A stretch of DNA of 61,591 bases from Clostridia bacterium. GTDB taxonomy: Bacteria; Bacillota; Clostridia; Oscillospirales; Ruminococcaceae. The notes beneath the pieces are model-generated. The model did not search any database. It saw only the letters and a program-made list of their open reading frames with translations, and was not told the DNA's origin. Below are positions 14,989-23,747 of this stretch, in pieces (position 1 is the stretch's first letter; each line of letters starts with the position of its first letter). The stretch is taken from NCBI GenBank assembly GCA_009929695.1, contig RZZW01000015.1, positions 1 to 61,591 of the forward strand, read 5' to 3'. Both the position numbers and the translations under genes were made by a program.

Positions 14989-15029
14989 CTATGAAAACAG
15001 CAAACACCGTGGAGTGTTTGCTGTTTATA

Positions 15030-15107
15030 TGGGGTGGGTAGTGGGATTCGAACCCACGACATCCAGAACCACAATCTGGCGCTCTAACCAGCTGAACTAT
15101 ACCCACC
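15030..15107 (-). tRNA. tRNA-His (anticodon GUG)
   Basis: Acceptor GTGGGTA/TACCCAC with the extra G-1 opposite discriminator C that marks tRNA-His, plus encoded CCA. The anticodon loop holds GTG (GATTGTGGTTC). Confidence 0.95.
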
Positions 15108-15112
15108 ATATA

Positions 15113-15189
15113 TGGTGCGCCCAAAGGGACTCGAACCCCTGGCCTACTGCTTAGAAGGCAGTTGCTCTATCCACCTGAGCTATAGGCGC
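15113..15189 (-). tRNA. tRNA-Arg (anticodon UCU)
   Basis: Acceptor GCGCCTA/TGGGCGC, discriminator A and encoded CCA. Anticodon stem ACTGC/GCAGT with loop CTTCTAA. First gene of the cluster. Confidence 0.95.
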
Positions 15190-15221
15190 ATGACAGCCTC
15201 TTTAGGAAATGTTGCTTAATT

Positions 15222-15250
15222 ATGATACTATACACCCGTCAAAATGTCAA
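15222..15250 (-). promoter_or_regulatory. promoter of the tRNA-Arg-His-Gln cluster
   Basis: Minus-strand TTGACA (15250-15245), 17-bp spacer, TATCAT (15227-15222). Confidence 0.75.
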
Positions 15251-15279
15251 GCATAATTTGACATAAAAGTAAAAAAATT

Positions 15280-15318
15280 AGCCGAGCAGTAAATTTTATA
15301 GCTTTACTGCCCGGCTTT
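15280..15318 (-). terminator. terminator after the CBS-domain gene
   Basis: Stem AGCCG.GCAGTAAA/TTTACTGC.CGGCT. On the minus strand TAATTTTTTTAC follows; on the plus strand TTTTG follows. Confidence 0.75.
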
Positions 15319-15326
15319 TGCCATTT

Positions 15327-15758
15327 TTATCGGCTCACACTGACGCTTTGAGTGGCGCGCTGTGCTTTTTCGTAGCAATATTTTATTATGCTGTTGCGTT
15401 TCACAATACCGATAAAGCTGTTTTTGCCGTCGATTACCGGCACGAAATTTTGCGTCATGGCGGCGTTGACAAGCTCATCCATGCTTGTGTCCGCCGATAC
15501 ACATTTGAAATCTCGCTTGCGAGGAACGCTCATAAGCGGCAAATCCTCGGCGTTTTGAAGCGTGAGATTGCTGTTTTGCTTTATAAACCACAGCAAATCG
15601 CCCTCCGTGATAGTGCCGACATACTCGCCTCGGCTGTTGAGAATTGGGATTGAGGAATAACGGTGATATTCCATCTTTTCAAGTGCCTGACGCAGCGTGA
15701 AATTGTCCTCGAGATATGCTACGTCAACCTTTGGCGTTATGAAGAAAAGAAGATTCAT
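15327..15758 (-). CDS. CBS-pair domain protein
   Basis: 143 residues from ATG 15758, with SD AAAGGAGTACATTTC; the upstream ATG at 15809 lacks an SD. Two CBS motifs are visible: EYHRYSSIPILNSRGEYVG followed by TITEGDL, and AAMTQNFVPVIDGKNSFIG followed by IVKRNSI. CBS pairs bind adenine nucleotides such as AMP, ATP or c-di-AMP and act as sensor modules. There is no attached effector domain, so its partner is unknown. Monocistronic, between the tRNA cluster and the sirtuin. Confidence 0.85.
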   Translation of the reverse strand: MNLLFFITPKVDVAYLEDNFTLRQALEKMEYHRYSSIPILNSRGEYVGTITEGDLLWFIKQNSNLTLQNAEDLPLMSVPRKRDFKCVSADTSMDELVNAAMTQNFVPVIDGKNSFIGIVKRNSIIKYCYEKAQRATQSVSVSR

Positions 15759-15894
15759 GAAATGTACTCCTTTGTTTTTAATGCATCCGCTTTTTATAGT
15801 ATAGCACATTCAAGAGTACAAAATATGAAATAATTGTAAAGTGAAAATAAAAAGCTGCTGAAAAATAGCTGTAATATTTGTGTAATATATCGTT

Positions 15895-16605
15895 TTATTT
15901 TTCGCACAGTACGTCGCCGATAGGCTCATGAATTATAAGCGTTGCCGCGTCGTCGGCGGGCGTTTTTGTTTTGTTTATGACAACAAGCTTTCTGCCGTGG
16001 TAATAGCGAAGCAGCCCCGCCGCGGGATAAACCGCAAGCGAGGTGCCGCCAACTATAAGAAGGTCTGCGCTTCTTATCGCATCAACCGATTTTTGAAGCA
16101 CCGCCTCGTCAAGCCCTTCCTCGTAAAGCACTACATCGGGCTTTACAATTCCACCGCAGACGGTGCATTTAGGCACTTCTGCGCTGCTTGCGATAAAATC
16201 TACATCGTAAAATTTACCGCATTTTGTGCAATAATTTCGCAGTGTGCTGCCGTGAAGCTCAAGCACGTTTTTGCTGCCCGCCATTTGGTGCAAGCCGTCA
16301 ATGTTCTGCGTTATTACAGCAAGCAGCTTTCCCTCGCGTTCAAGCTTTGCAAGGCGCATATGCGCGGCGTTTGGCTGTGCATTTTTCACGATTAGCTTAT
16401 CACGGTAAAAGCGGTAAAACTCCGCTTGATTTCTTATGAAAAAGCTGTGGCTTAAGATTTCCTCGGGCGGATAATCGTATTGTTGATTATATAAACCGTC
16501 TTGACTGCGAAAATCCGGTATGCCGCTCTCTGTTGAAACGCCCGCGCCGCCAAAAAACACTATTTTGCTGCTTTTTGCAATGAGGGCTTCAAGCTGTGTG
16601 TTCAT
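15895..16605 (-). CDS. cobB: Sir2-family NAD-dependent protein deacylase
   Basis: 236 residues from ATG 16605, just 2 bp inside the glmM end (TAAAATG), so probably coupled. It removes acyl groups from lysines using NAD, releasing nicotinamide and O-acyl-ADP-ribose. NAD-binding GAGVSTESG (20-28) and PDFRS, TQNIDGLH (99-106), catalytic His118 in ELHGS, and a zinc site C126/C129/C147/C150 are all intact. The acyl specificity cannot be read with confidence. The glmM-cobB pairing suggests co-expression only. Confidence 0.92.
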   Translation of the reverse strand: MNTQLEALIAKSSKIVFFGGAGVSTESGIPDFRSQDGLYNQQYDYPPEEILSHSFFIRNQAEFYRFYRDKLIVKNAQPNAAHMRLAKLEREGKLLAVITQNIDGLHQMAGSKNVLELHGSTLRNYCTKCGKFYDVDFIASSAEVPKCTVCGGIVKPDVVLYEEGLDEAVLQKSVDAIRSADLLIVGGTSLAVYPAAGLLRYYHGRKLVVINKTKTPADDAATLIIHEPIGDVLCEK

Positions 16606-16606
16606 T

Positions 16607-17992
16607 TTATGCCTCGTGACCCTTAGCCTTGATGACCGCAATGACCTCATCGACGTATTTTTGGCAGATATCCTGCGTCTCGGCCTCGACCATGACGCGG
16701 ATAACAGGCTCTGTGCCGCTTTCACGCACAAGAATACGCCCTGTGTCGCCAAGCTTTTCAGCAACAGCCGCGACAGCCACCTGAACGTCTGGGTCCTGCT
16801 GTGCTTCGGGCTTTGATTTTACGCGCAGATTGACAAGCACCTGCGGATACATTTTGCATGGCTTTGCAAGCTCGCCGAGCGTCATTTTTTTGCCGAGCAT
16901 AGCGTCCATTATCTTTATGCTTGTGACAATGCCGTCGCCTGTCGTCTCATATTTGCTCAAAATGATGTGACCTGACTGCTCGCCCCCTATGCGGTGGCCG
17001 TTTTGAACCATGTTTTCATATACATATTTGTCGCCGACAGCCGTTTTTTCGTACTCAATGCCCGCTTTGTCGAGCGCCTTGTAAAGTCCGAAGTTTGACA
17101 TTACTGTCGTGACGATTTTGTTGTTTGCGAGGTGTCCGCGCTCCTTCATGTAGCAGCCGTAGACATACATAAGCTGGTCGCCGTTTATCACGTTGCCGTT
17201 TTCATCGACGGCAAGGCAGCGGTCGGCGTCGCCGTCAAATGCAAAGCCGACATCGAGCTTGTTTTCTACGACGAACTTTTGCAAGCCTTCGATGTGCGTG
17301 CTGCCGGCGTTGTTGTTGATATTTGTGCCGTTGGGGGCGTTGTTTATGACGTAAGTTTTTGCGCCGAGCGCGTCGAAAACATTTTTGGCTATCATCCACG
17401 CGCTGCCGTTTGCGCAGTCGAGCCCGACGCGCTTATCCTTATATGAGCGCACGGCAAGGCTGATGAGGTAGCCGACATAGCGGTTGCGCCCCGACACATA
17501 GTCTACTGTGCGGCCTATGCTGTCACCTGTCGCGAATGCTATGTCGTGGCCTGCGTTATACTCGACGTCGTTTAGCGTAAGGCAACCGTCGATGTAGGCC
17601 TCGATGAGGGCGATAGTATCCTCATCCATCTTTTCGCCCGAGGCGCTTATCAGCTTTATGCCGTTGTCATAGTACGGGTTATGGCTTGCTGAAATCATGA
17701 TGCCGCAGTCAAAATCCTCTGTGCGTGTGACGTAGGAGACTGACGGAGTTGTTGTGACGTGAAGAAGATAGCCGTCCGCGCCCGACGCTGTTAAGCCTGC
17801 GGCGAGAGCGTACTCAAACATATAGCTTGAAAGGCGCGTGTCCTTGCCGATGACGACCTTTACGCGGTGAGGCTCTGCTTGATTTTGCTGATAATACCAG
17901 CCCATGAAACGTCCTACTTTATAGGCGTGCTCTACGGTAAGTGTTTTGTTGGCTTCCCCTCGAAAGCCATCCGTGCCAAAATATTTTCCCAT
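16607..17992 (-). CDS. glmM: phosphoglucosamine mutase
   Basis: 461 residues. Converts glucosamine-6-phosphate to glucosamine-1-phosphate for UDP-GlcNAc and peptidoglycan synthesis. The N-terminal GTDGFRG, the active-site SASHNP with phosphoserine near 103, the magnesium loop DGDADRC and the phosphate-binding RESGTEPVIRVMVE at the C-terminus are all present. GlmM is favoured over phosphoglucomutase/phosphomannomutase by the GTDGFRGEAN start and the RESGTEP motif. Length is typical. Confidence 0.93.
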   Translation of the reverse strand: MGKYFGTDGFRGEANKTLTVEHAYKVGRFMGWYYQQNQAEPHRVKVVIGKDTRLSSYMFEYALAAGLTASGADGYLLHVTTTPSVSYVTRTEDFDCGIMISASHNPYYDNGIKLISASGEKMDEDTIALIEAYIDGCLTLNDVEYNAGHDIAFATGDSIGRTVDYVSGRNRYVGYLISLAVRSYKDKRVGLDCANGSAWMIAKNVFDALGAKTYVINNAPNGTNINNNAGSTHIEGLQKFVVENKLDVGFAFDGDADRCLAVDENGNVINGDQLMYVYGCYMKERGHLANNKIVTTVMSNFGLYKALDKAGIEYEKTAVGDKYVYENMVQNGHRIGGEQSGHIILSKYETTGDGIVTSIKIMDAMLGKKMTLGELAKPCKMYPQVLVNLRVKSKPEAQQDPDVQVAVAAVAEKLGDTGRILVRESGTEPVIRVMVEAETQDICQKYVDEVIAVIKAKGHEA

Positions 17993-18071
17993 AGTTTGTT
18001 ACTCCTTTTTTATCTAGGATTAATTACTTTTCAATAATACTACTTTTTATGCTGTTATACAATATAAATTT

Positions 18072-18111
18072 AAGCCGTGTTTATGATTTTAAACCATAAA
18101 CACGGCTTTTT
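18072..18111. terminator. terminator downstream of the MerR gene (bidirectional hairpin)
   Basis: 14-bp perfect stem AAGCCGTGTTTATG/CATAAACACGGCTT. T run on the plus side; A/T-rich on the minus side. Confidence 0.75.
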
Positions 18112-18833
18112 CATCTGTTTATATCGGCATATTTATATATATAAACAAACTTAAATCCCAAGGTTTGCGCATAGCCGACATATATCGGCAAGCGTGTTAA
18201 GCCTATGCGCGGCAGCTCAAGCTGTGCCATGTAAACAACGTCGTCCGCGACGAAAATTGGCGCCATGCTTTCGCTCACCATCTCTAGCTTCATGTCGTTT
18301 TGCTCGCCGTATCTTTTAAGCTCTTTTGTGAAATCTTCCTTTGTCATAATAGGCTCGTGCGGTTCAAAGAAAAACACAGCTTTCGGAAAATATCCGCTCA
18401 TGCAGCCCTTTGCCTTTGTTATGAAGTCCGTCATTATATTGGCAAAGCGCTCGCCTTCGCTTTCAAGGCGCTCTATTTTTTCGAGCTTTTCGGGAACGTT
18501 TATTCTGCTGTAGTGAGCATATTCTTCCTTCACCTCGTCGCACATTTTGCGCGCGTGGTCAAGCTGCTTCATGCGCATGGTTATGAAGTCGGAATATTTT
18601 GTCATGCAGTCGTCCAGCTTCATTTCGCCTGTGATAATCGCCTTTATATCGCTAAGGGATATGTCGAGCTTGCGGTACAGCTTTATCTCGTTGAGGCGGT
18701 CGACGTCCTCGTTTGTATATTCGCGATAGCCGTTTTGCCTGTTGCGGTCAGGCGCAAGCAAGCCCTCTTTTTCGTAAAATCTTATGTTCTGTTTTGATAT
18801 ACCTGTGATTAGCATTACGTCTTTTATAGTCAT
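18111..18833 (-). CDS. MerR-family transcriptional regulator
   Basis: 240 residues from ATG 18833 (MTIKDVMLITGISKQNIRFY), 7 bp after GGAGG. Residues 1-70 form the winged-helix domain (YREYTNEDVDRLNEIKLYRK, then LSLSDIKAII). A coiled coil spans about 75-140. The C-terminal 100 residues (FEPHEPIMTKEDFTKELKRY and on) form a possible effector domain with no recognised metal or drug motif. Its own promoter has a 19-bp spacer, the hallmark of MerR-activated promoters, so autoregulation is likely. Target genes are unknown; the neighbour upstream is the DUF4832 gene. Confidence 0.85.
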   Translation of the reverse strand: MTIKDVMLITGISKQNIRFYEKEGLLAPDRNRQNGYREYTNEDVDRLNEIKLYRKLDISLSDIKAIITGEMKLDDCMTKYSDFITMRMKQLDHARKMCDEVKEEYAHYSRINVPEKLEKIERLESEGERFANIMTDFITKAKGCMSGYFPKAVFFFEPHEPIMTKEDFTKELKRYGEQNDMKLEMVSESMAPIFVADDVVYMAQLELPRIGLTRLPIYVGYAQTLGFKFVYIYKYADINR

Positions 18834-18854
18834 AGCAATGCCTCCTTTAGCCTT

Positions 18855-18885
18855 AGTGTAAGGGCTATACAAGGTATAATGTCAA
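18855..18885 (-). promoter_or_regulatory. MerR-type promoter with 19-bp spacer
   Basis: Minus-strand TTGACA (18885-18880) and TACACT (18860-18855), 19 bp apart. The segment GCCCTTACACTAAGGC gives partial dyad symmetry. Confidence 0.55.
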
Positions 18886-18887
18886 TA

Positions 18888-20189
18888 CTATTTTTCATAA
18901 ATTACAGATATTTTTCCTGTTTTGCGGCAATTCATTGAAAATTCCACCGCTGGGGCGTTCGTCAGCGGGTCGACGACGCCTATACCTATGGTATCGCCGT
19001 CTATTTTTGCGGTTACGTTTATTTTTTTGCCGCTTGTCAATTGTGAGAGCTTAACGTCGAGCTTTTGTGCGCCAACTATTTCGCCGTTTTCGTTTAGTGA
19101 ATATAGATACACGTCCCAGTCCCAATAAAGCGGCGCAGCTCCGTCGTTGACTAGCGTAAGCGTGTATTTATCGCCCCGCTTATTGAGCTTTGACACGCGG
19201 TACTGATAGCCAAGCTGCGCTTTTATCTGCGCGACGGCGTTTGCATCCTGATTTGTCTCGCTGTGCGGGCACATGGGGCCTATAAACGTCATGCGGGACG
19301 CTTTTATTAATGCGAGGGTTTTGTTTAAATCTTCCCCGAGCATTGTCTCAAGCGGAATTGAGCTTGTAAATTCTCCACCGACGGGCGCTGTGTCGTATAT
19401 ATTCGGCATTGCCGCGAGCGTTTGCGGTATGATTGACTGCTCGTATATGCCGCCGTTTTTTATCCAATCAAGCCACTCGTTTGTCGACTCCGCCTCGCCT
19501 GTCATGTCGTTGTAAACGCCCATTCCGTATTTTTTGACAAACGAAAAAGGGCGGCGCATGAGAAGCTTTGCGGTTTTAAAGCTGTCGACATACGGCTTTA
19601 CATATTGCTCGCATATGTCCTCGTTTGGAATTGGCGGCAATCCCTCGCCTGTTTTTACGTGCCATTCGCCCCAATGCCCGAGGCTGCCAAGCTCGACATA
19701 AAGGCAGAAATTATCGCGGCTCATGTATTCTCCGAGCGCGGCTATGGCCCTTGCGTGGGCGGCGATTACATATTCGTTTGAATAATCAGGGGCGTAGCCC
19801 TTGCCATAGGAAATGTCATAATATTCGCCGTCGGCTGTCTTGTCATAAAGCCATTGCGGGATATCCATGTGAGCATCGCTTGACGGCACGTCGCACACAA
19901 AACGAAGCACAAGATGCTTGCCCGCTTTGCGCCATGTGTCAAAATTATATTTACTTTCAAGCGACGCGAAATCATATTCACCCTCTGCGGGTTCAAAGTC
20001 GCTCCATCTTATTTCGGCGTAGACAAGCTGCTCGTTTTGTGCCGCCGAGGTGTAGCTTGCCGACGGCGCAAAGCCTGCAGCGGGGTTATCCGTCACAGTT
20101 TGTTTTTCAAAATATTTATTTTCGCCAAATAAAAGCAGAAAAAGCACCCCCAATAATAAGACAGCTAAAATTACAACAAACCTTTTCAA
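18888..20189 (-). CDS. secreted or anchored DUF4832 protein (glycosidase-like fold)
   Basis: 433 residues. TTG at 20189 is taken as start because GGAGAG lies 6 bp before it and the signal anchor MKRFVVILAVLLLGVLFLLL then begins the protein; the GTG at 20228 overlaps promoter-like sequence. The first 300 residues follow the DUF4874/DUF4832 pattern (YAEIRWSDFEPAEGEYDF, LYVELGSLGHWGEWH), a TIM-barrel-like glycoside-hydrolase-type region with conserved acidic residues. The C-terminal 100 residues look like a beta-sandwich. Divergent to the Pel-like genes, it probably acts on surface polysaccharide. Substrate unknown. Confidence 0.7.
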   Translation of the reverse strand: MKRFVVILAVLLLGVLFLLLFGENKYFEKQTVTDNPAAGFAPSASYTSAAQNEQLVYAEIRWSDFEPAEGEYDFASLESKYNFDTWRKAGKHLVLRFVCDVPSSDAHMDIPQWLYDKTADGEYYDISYGKGYAPDYSNEYVIAAHARAIAALGEYMSRDNFCLYVELGSLGHWGEWHVKTGEGLPPIPNEDICEQYVKPYVDSFKTAKLLMRRPFSFVKKYGMGVYNDMTGEAESTNEWLDWIKNGGIYEQSIIPQTLAAMPNIYDTAPVGGEFTSSIPLETMLGEDLNKTLALIKASRMTFIGPMCPHSETNQDANAVAQIKAQLGYQYRVSKLNKRGDKYTLTLVNDGAAPLYWDWDVYLYSLNENGEIVGAQKLDVKLSQLTSGKKINVTAKIDGDTIGIGVVDPLTNAPAVEFSMNCRKTGKISVIYEK

Positions 20190-20237
20190 TGTAAGCTCTC
20201 CATGTGTTTTTATAATATTATATTGCACTATGCTTAC

Positions 20238-20265
20238 ATAATATCACGAATTTGCACAGCGTCAA
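20238..20265 (-). promoter_or_regulatory. promoter of the DUF4832 gene
   Basis: Minus-strand TTGACG (20265-20260), 16 bp, TATTAT (20243-20238). It leaves a leader of about 40 nt. Confidence 0.6.
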
Positions 20266-20348
20266 TAAACAATACGACAGTGTTTGGCATATTTTTCCAT
20301 TTATATGATATATACTGTTAAAAACATAAAAAATAGGGGGCTTTACCG

Positions 20349-21547
20349 TTGCGGCTTTTAATAACAGGCTGCGGCTTTTTGCCGCAAACGGCGCAAAGTG
20401 CGCTAAAAGAAGAATATAAGCTTACATTGCTTGAGATAGACAAAAACGAAGATAAACTAACACGGCTGCTGACCTCGCATATATACGGTGCAGCGGTGTT
20501 TATTTCGCCGACATTATACGGCGCGCGGCTTGAATGTGACGAGGCCGACAAGCTGCGCGAGTTTGACGCTCTGTGCAGAAAAAACGGCGTCAAGCACATA
20601 ATTTACGCCGCGCTGCACACAGATTACACAGGCTTTGAGAGCGAGGTGCAGGCGGTTATCAACCGCACACTCGTGCCCGCCGCTTGACAAATACATGAGC
20701 TGCCTTGCAAAGGGGCAGGCGGCGCTTGGCAACGCAAAGCAGGATAGGCTTGCGTTTATCGGCGCGGATGATTTTGCCACGCTTTTGCTGCGTGCGCTTG
20801 ACGCGAACGGCGGCGGGGAATTTTATGCGTCCGGCGGCTTTAAATGCAGCGCTGAGGTGCTTGCGGCGCTGTTTAAGGCGTGCGGCTCGTGCGATACGCA
20901 GTTTGAGGTGGACGGCGCACAGACACTTGCGTGCATACCACCCGTGAGCGAAAACCCCGCTATGGCGAGGTACGGCATATTTGAGCGCAGCGTGCTCGCC
21001 GAGGACGTAAACGACATGTATGAGCAGAGCGTAAAGGCCGAGGGCGGCAGCCGCACCTCTCGCTTCGGACGTTTGATTGCGTTTATAAAACGGCTCGGCA
21101 AGCCTACGTTTTTACATGTGGCGGGCATAACGGTGCTGTTTGCGATATTTGAAATAATAATCACCGCTACCGAGAAATCCGGCGAGCTTTCATTTTCGGA
21201 TTTCAGGCTTTTATTTGCGTCTGTGGGCGGCAGTGTTTACGGCTTGCTCGGCGGCAGCTACGCGGCATTTTTGGCGTGCGCGGCGTATTTTGCACGGCGC
21301 ATATTTGAGGGCACAAGCGCGGCTGTCATATTTTACAACCCCGAAAACTGGCTGCCGTTTGTGTTTTATCTCGCGGCGGGCTGCGGCTAGGGCGTATCCG
21401 TATGGCAGCTATATAATTTGCGCCATACGCCTTTGCTTTGCTAAAAAAGACGGCGCGGCGCTTGCAAGGTGCATAGCCTTTGCGCAGGAGAGCGACGTTT
21501 ATCTGACGCAAAAGCAGCAAAAAGTACTGGAGTTTTGGAAATGTTAA
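20349..21547 (+). pseudogene. SDR/PelD-like membrane protein, broken
   Basis: Three reading-frame pieces cover one apparent gene. Piece 1 (TTG 20349, SD TAGGGGG) starts with a Rossmann-like LLITGCGFLPQTAQSAL and ends at a TGA near 20684. Piece 2 resumes in another frame at LDKYMSCLAKGQAALGNAKQ, continues through an epimerase-like C-terminus, and enters membrane segments (FLHVAGITVLFAIFEIIITA, then LLGGSYAAFLACAAYFAR) before a TAG at 21388. Piece 3 carries the helical end (DGAALARCIAFAQESDVYLT), overlapping the next ATG. Epimerase plus membrane segments ahead of PelA/F/G-like genes suggests a Gram-positive PelD variant. The c-di-GMP-sensing GAF part is missing, so the gene is inferred to be dead. 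Confidence 0.55.
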
Positions 21548-23349
21548 AAAGCAAAAACGCATTTATACGCATATTTTACATCTTTGCGCTCTACGGCGCT
21601 GTGATGCTGCTTGTGCTTGCCGAGCACGCGGGCGCGGCGGCGAACCCCACGGCGATAACGACGCAGAGCACATATCTTGATAATTTATCTGTTCAGGCTG
21701 CAAAAAAAGAAAAGAGCACATGTCTGCTTGTCTATAACAGCAAGGACGCTGAGAGCTTGCTTCAGCTTGAGCAGTGGCGCATCATCCTAGACGCGATGGA
21801 CGCGCCGTACGACGAGCTTGACACCGCAAAAAGCGGCGTGAGCGCAAACGGCTACAGCACTGTGATAATAACTATGCCTGGGCTGCGCTCGATGTCAGAC
21901 GACGTTGAGAGGCTTTGCGACTGGGTAAAAAGCGGCGGCAGCGTTTTGTTTTCAGCCACGCTTGAAAATCAGCCTGTGACAAATGTTTTGATGCAGCGGC
22001 TCGGCGTTGTTGAGACTGATTTTTCTTATATAACGCCCGAAAAAATAAAGCTTGATGACACGCTTATAGGCGGCGGAAACAGCTTTGCGATAGAGAACGC
22101 TTTTCCGTCGAGCATGGCTGTGCGCCTTGACAAAAGCTGCCGCGTGCATATATCGACAGACGCCGACGACCCAATGCCGATACTTTGGGACACAGACTAC
22201 GGCGACGGCAGATTTGTCGTGATGAACCTCGGCTTTTCAAATGAAGCCACGCGCGGGCTTTACGCGGCGGCGTACACCTTTGCGTGCAAAACCTGCGCGT
22301 ATCCTGTGATAAATTCGTCCACATTTTACCTCGACGACTTCCCTTCCCCTGTGCCCGCGGGCAACGGAGAATATATTGAAAAGGAGTTTGGGCGGTCGAT
22401 ATCAAGCTTTTACACAAATGTGTGGTGGACTGATATCTCCGCGCTCGCAAAAAAATACGGCATAAAATACACAGGCGCGTTTATTGAAAATTACAGCGAC
22501 AACATAGAGCCGCCGTTTTACAGAAATTCCGACACCGGCCGCTTTAACTTTTTCGGCAGCGAGCTTTTGAAAATAGGCGGCGAGCTTTCGCTGCACGGCT
22601 ATAACCATATGCCGCTCGTGACGGATAGCTTTGACTATAACGGCGAGGAAAATTACCGCAAATGGCGCAGCACCGAGGATATGCAGGCGGCGCTAAAAGA
22701 GGCGTACAGCCTTGAGACAGAGCTTTTCCCCGAGAGCAGAGTGTGTGTGTATATTCCACCGTCGAACATACTTTCAGACGAGGGACGCGAGGCCATAACG
22801 ACAACGCTGCCGCAGATACGCGCGATAGCGAGCCTCTATTTTAAAACAGGCTGCGGCTACGCGCAAAGCTTCACCGTCGCGGACGACGGCATAATTGAGA
22901 TGCCGCGCATAGTTTCGGGCGCGGAGCTGACTGATTATATGCGCCTTGCGCTTGTGTCGGAGCTAAATTTCAGATATGTAAATTCACATTTTATCCACCC
23001 CGACGACCTGCTTGACGAGGATCGCGGCGCGACAAGCGGGTGGACGTATCTGCGCGGCAAATACGAAGAATATATCGAATTTCTCGAAAACGAAGCGCCC
23101 GCTTTGCGCAAGCAGACAGGCAGCGAGGAGATGGGCGCTGTGCAGAGATATTACTACGCCGAGGTGTCGCAGAGCGTCGACGACGAGCATATGTATATCG
23201 GCATAACAAACTTTTACGACGAGACATATCTGCTTGTGCGCATAGAAGGCGGCAAGCCGAAAAGCGTTGACGGCGGAGACTTGACAAAGGTCGCCGACGG
23301 GCTGTATCTGCTGCACGCGACAAGCGCACATGTGACGATAAATTTGTAA
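21541..23349 (+). CDS. DUF2194 protein, PelA-like polysaccharide deacetylase/hydrolase
   Basis: 602 residues from ATG 21541. Overlaps the end of the broken upstream gene. An N-terminal hydrophobic segment (IFYIFALYGAVMLLVLAEHA) exports or anchors it. Residues 50-270 form a Rossmann-like glutamine-amidotransferase-type domain (VERLCDWVKSGGSVLFSA). Residues 280-480 look like a polysaccharide-deacetylase barrel: STFYLDDFPSPVP carries the metal Asp pair, LSLHGYNHMP supplies His, and VNSHFIHPDDLLD a late His/Asp. DUF2194 proteins are the PelA equivalents of Gram-positive Pel clusters. The reading frame is intact although both flanking genes are damaged. Confidence 0.75.
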   Translation: MLKSKNAFIRIFYIFALYGAVMLLVLAEHAGAAANPTAITTQSTYLDNLSVQAAKKEKSTCLLVYNSKDAESLLQLEQWRIILDAMDAPYDELDTAKSGVSANGYSTVIITMPGLRSMSDDVERLCDWVKSGGSVLFSATLENQPVTNVLMQRLGVVETDFSYITPEKIKLDDTLIGGGNSFAIENAFPSSMAVRLDKSCRVHISTDADDPMPILWDTDYGDGRFVVMNLGFSNEATRGLYAAAYTFACKTCAYPVINSSTFYLDDFPSPVPAGNGEYIEKEFGRSISSFYTNVWWTDISALAKKYGIKYTGAFIENYSDNIEPPFYRNSDTGRFNFFGSELLKIGGELSLHGYNHMPLVTDSFDYNGEENYRKWRSTEDMQAALKEAYSLETELFPESRVCVYIPPSNILSDEGREAITTTLPQIRAIASLYFKTGCGYAQSFTVADDGIIEMPRIVSGAELTDYMRLALVSELNFRYVNSHFIHPDDLLDEDRGATSGWTYLRGKYEEYIEFLENEAPALRKQTGSEEMGAVQRYYYAEVSQSVDDEHMYIGITNFYDETYLLVRIEGGKPKSVDGGDLTKVADGLYLLHATSAHVTINL

Positions 23350-23369
23350 TACGACAAGAGAGGCTGCTA

Positions 23370-23747
23370 TTGAGAATATGTATGATTTTTGAGGGGTGCT
23401 ACCCCTACGTGACAGGCGGCGTTTCGTCGTGGGCACAGCAGTACATCGAGGGTATGCCGCAGCATGAGTTTGTGCTGTGGACAATTGGCGCCGACAGTGC
23501 TCTGCGCGGCAAGTATAAGTATACCATGCCGACTAACGTCAAGGAGATACACGAAATATTTCTCGACGAGGCGCTGTCGATACCTGTTTCCTGCGCGGGC
23601 GCGGCGCTGCTTGAAATGTGCGACGACGATTTAAACGCGCTCGGCGAGGCGGGGCAGCGGCGTGCGCACACGCTTTACCGCCACAGAGCAATGATAGAAA
23701 AATATGCGTCCCTATATACGGAGGTGTGTGAGAAATGGCAGGAATAG
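23370..23747 (+). pseudogene. pelF: PelF-like glycosyltransferase with large internal deletion
   Basis: PelF polymerises the Pel polysaccharide from UDP-sugars and is normally about 470-510 residues; this frame has 125. Residues 1-73 match the N-terminus (MRICMIFEGCYPYVTGGVSS, then PTNVKEIHEIFLDEAL). Residues from about 80 match the extreme C-terminus (LGEAGQRRAHTLYRHRAMIE, then KYASLYTEV). The entire catalytic centre is absent, yet the frame remains open across the join near 23590-23610. The SD-bearing end overlaps pelG as in intact operons. It cannot be catalytic. A natural in-frame deletion is favoured, but an assembly collapse is possible. Confidence 0.75.

Noticed and set aside
14637..15154. 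Open frames across the tRNA-Arg/His/Gln cluster on both strands.
   Set aside because: They read through tRNA genes; no SD and no recognisable protein.
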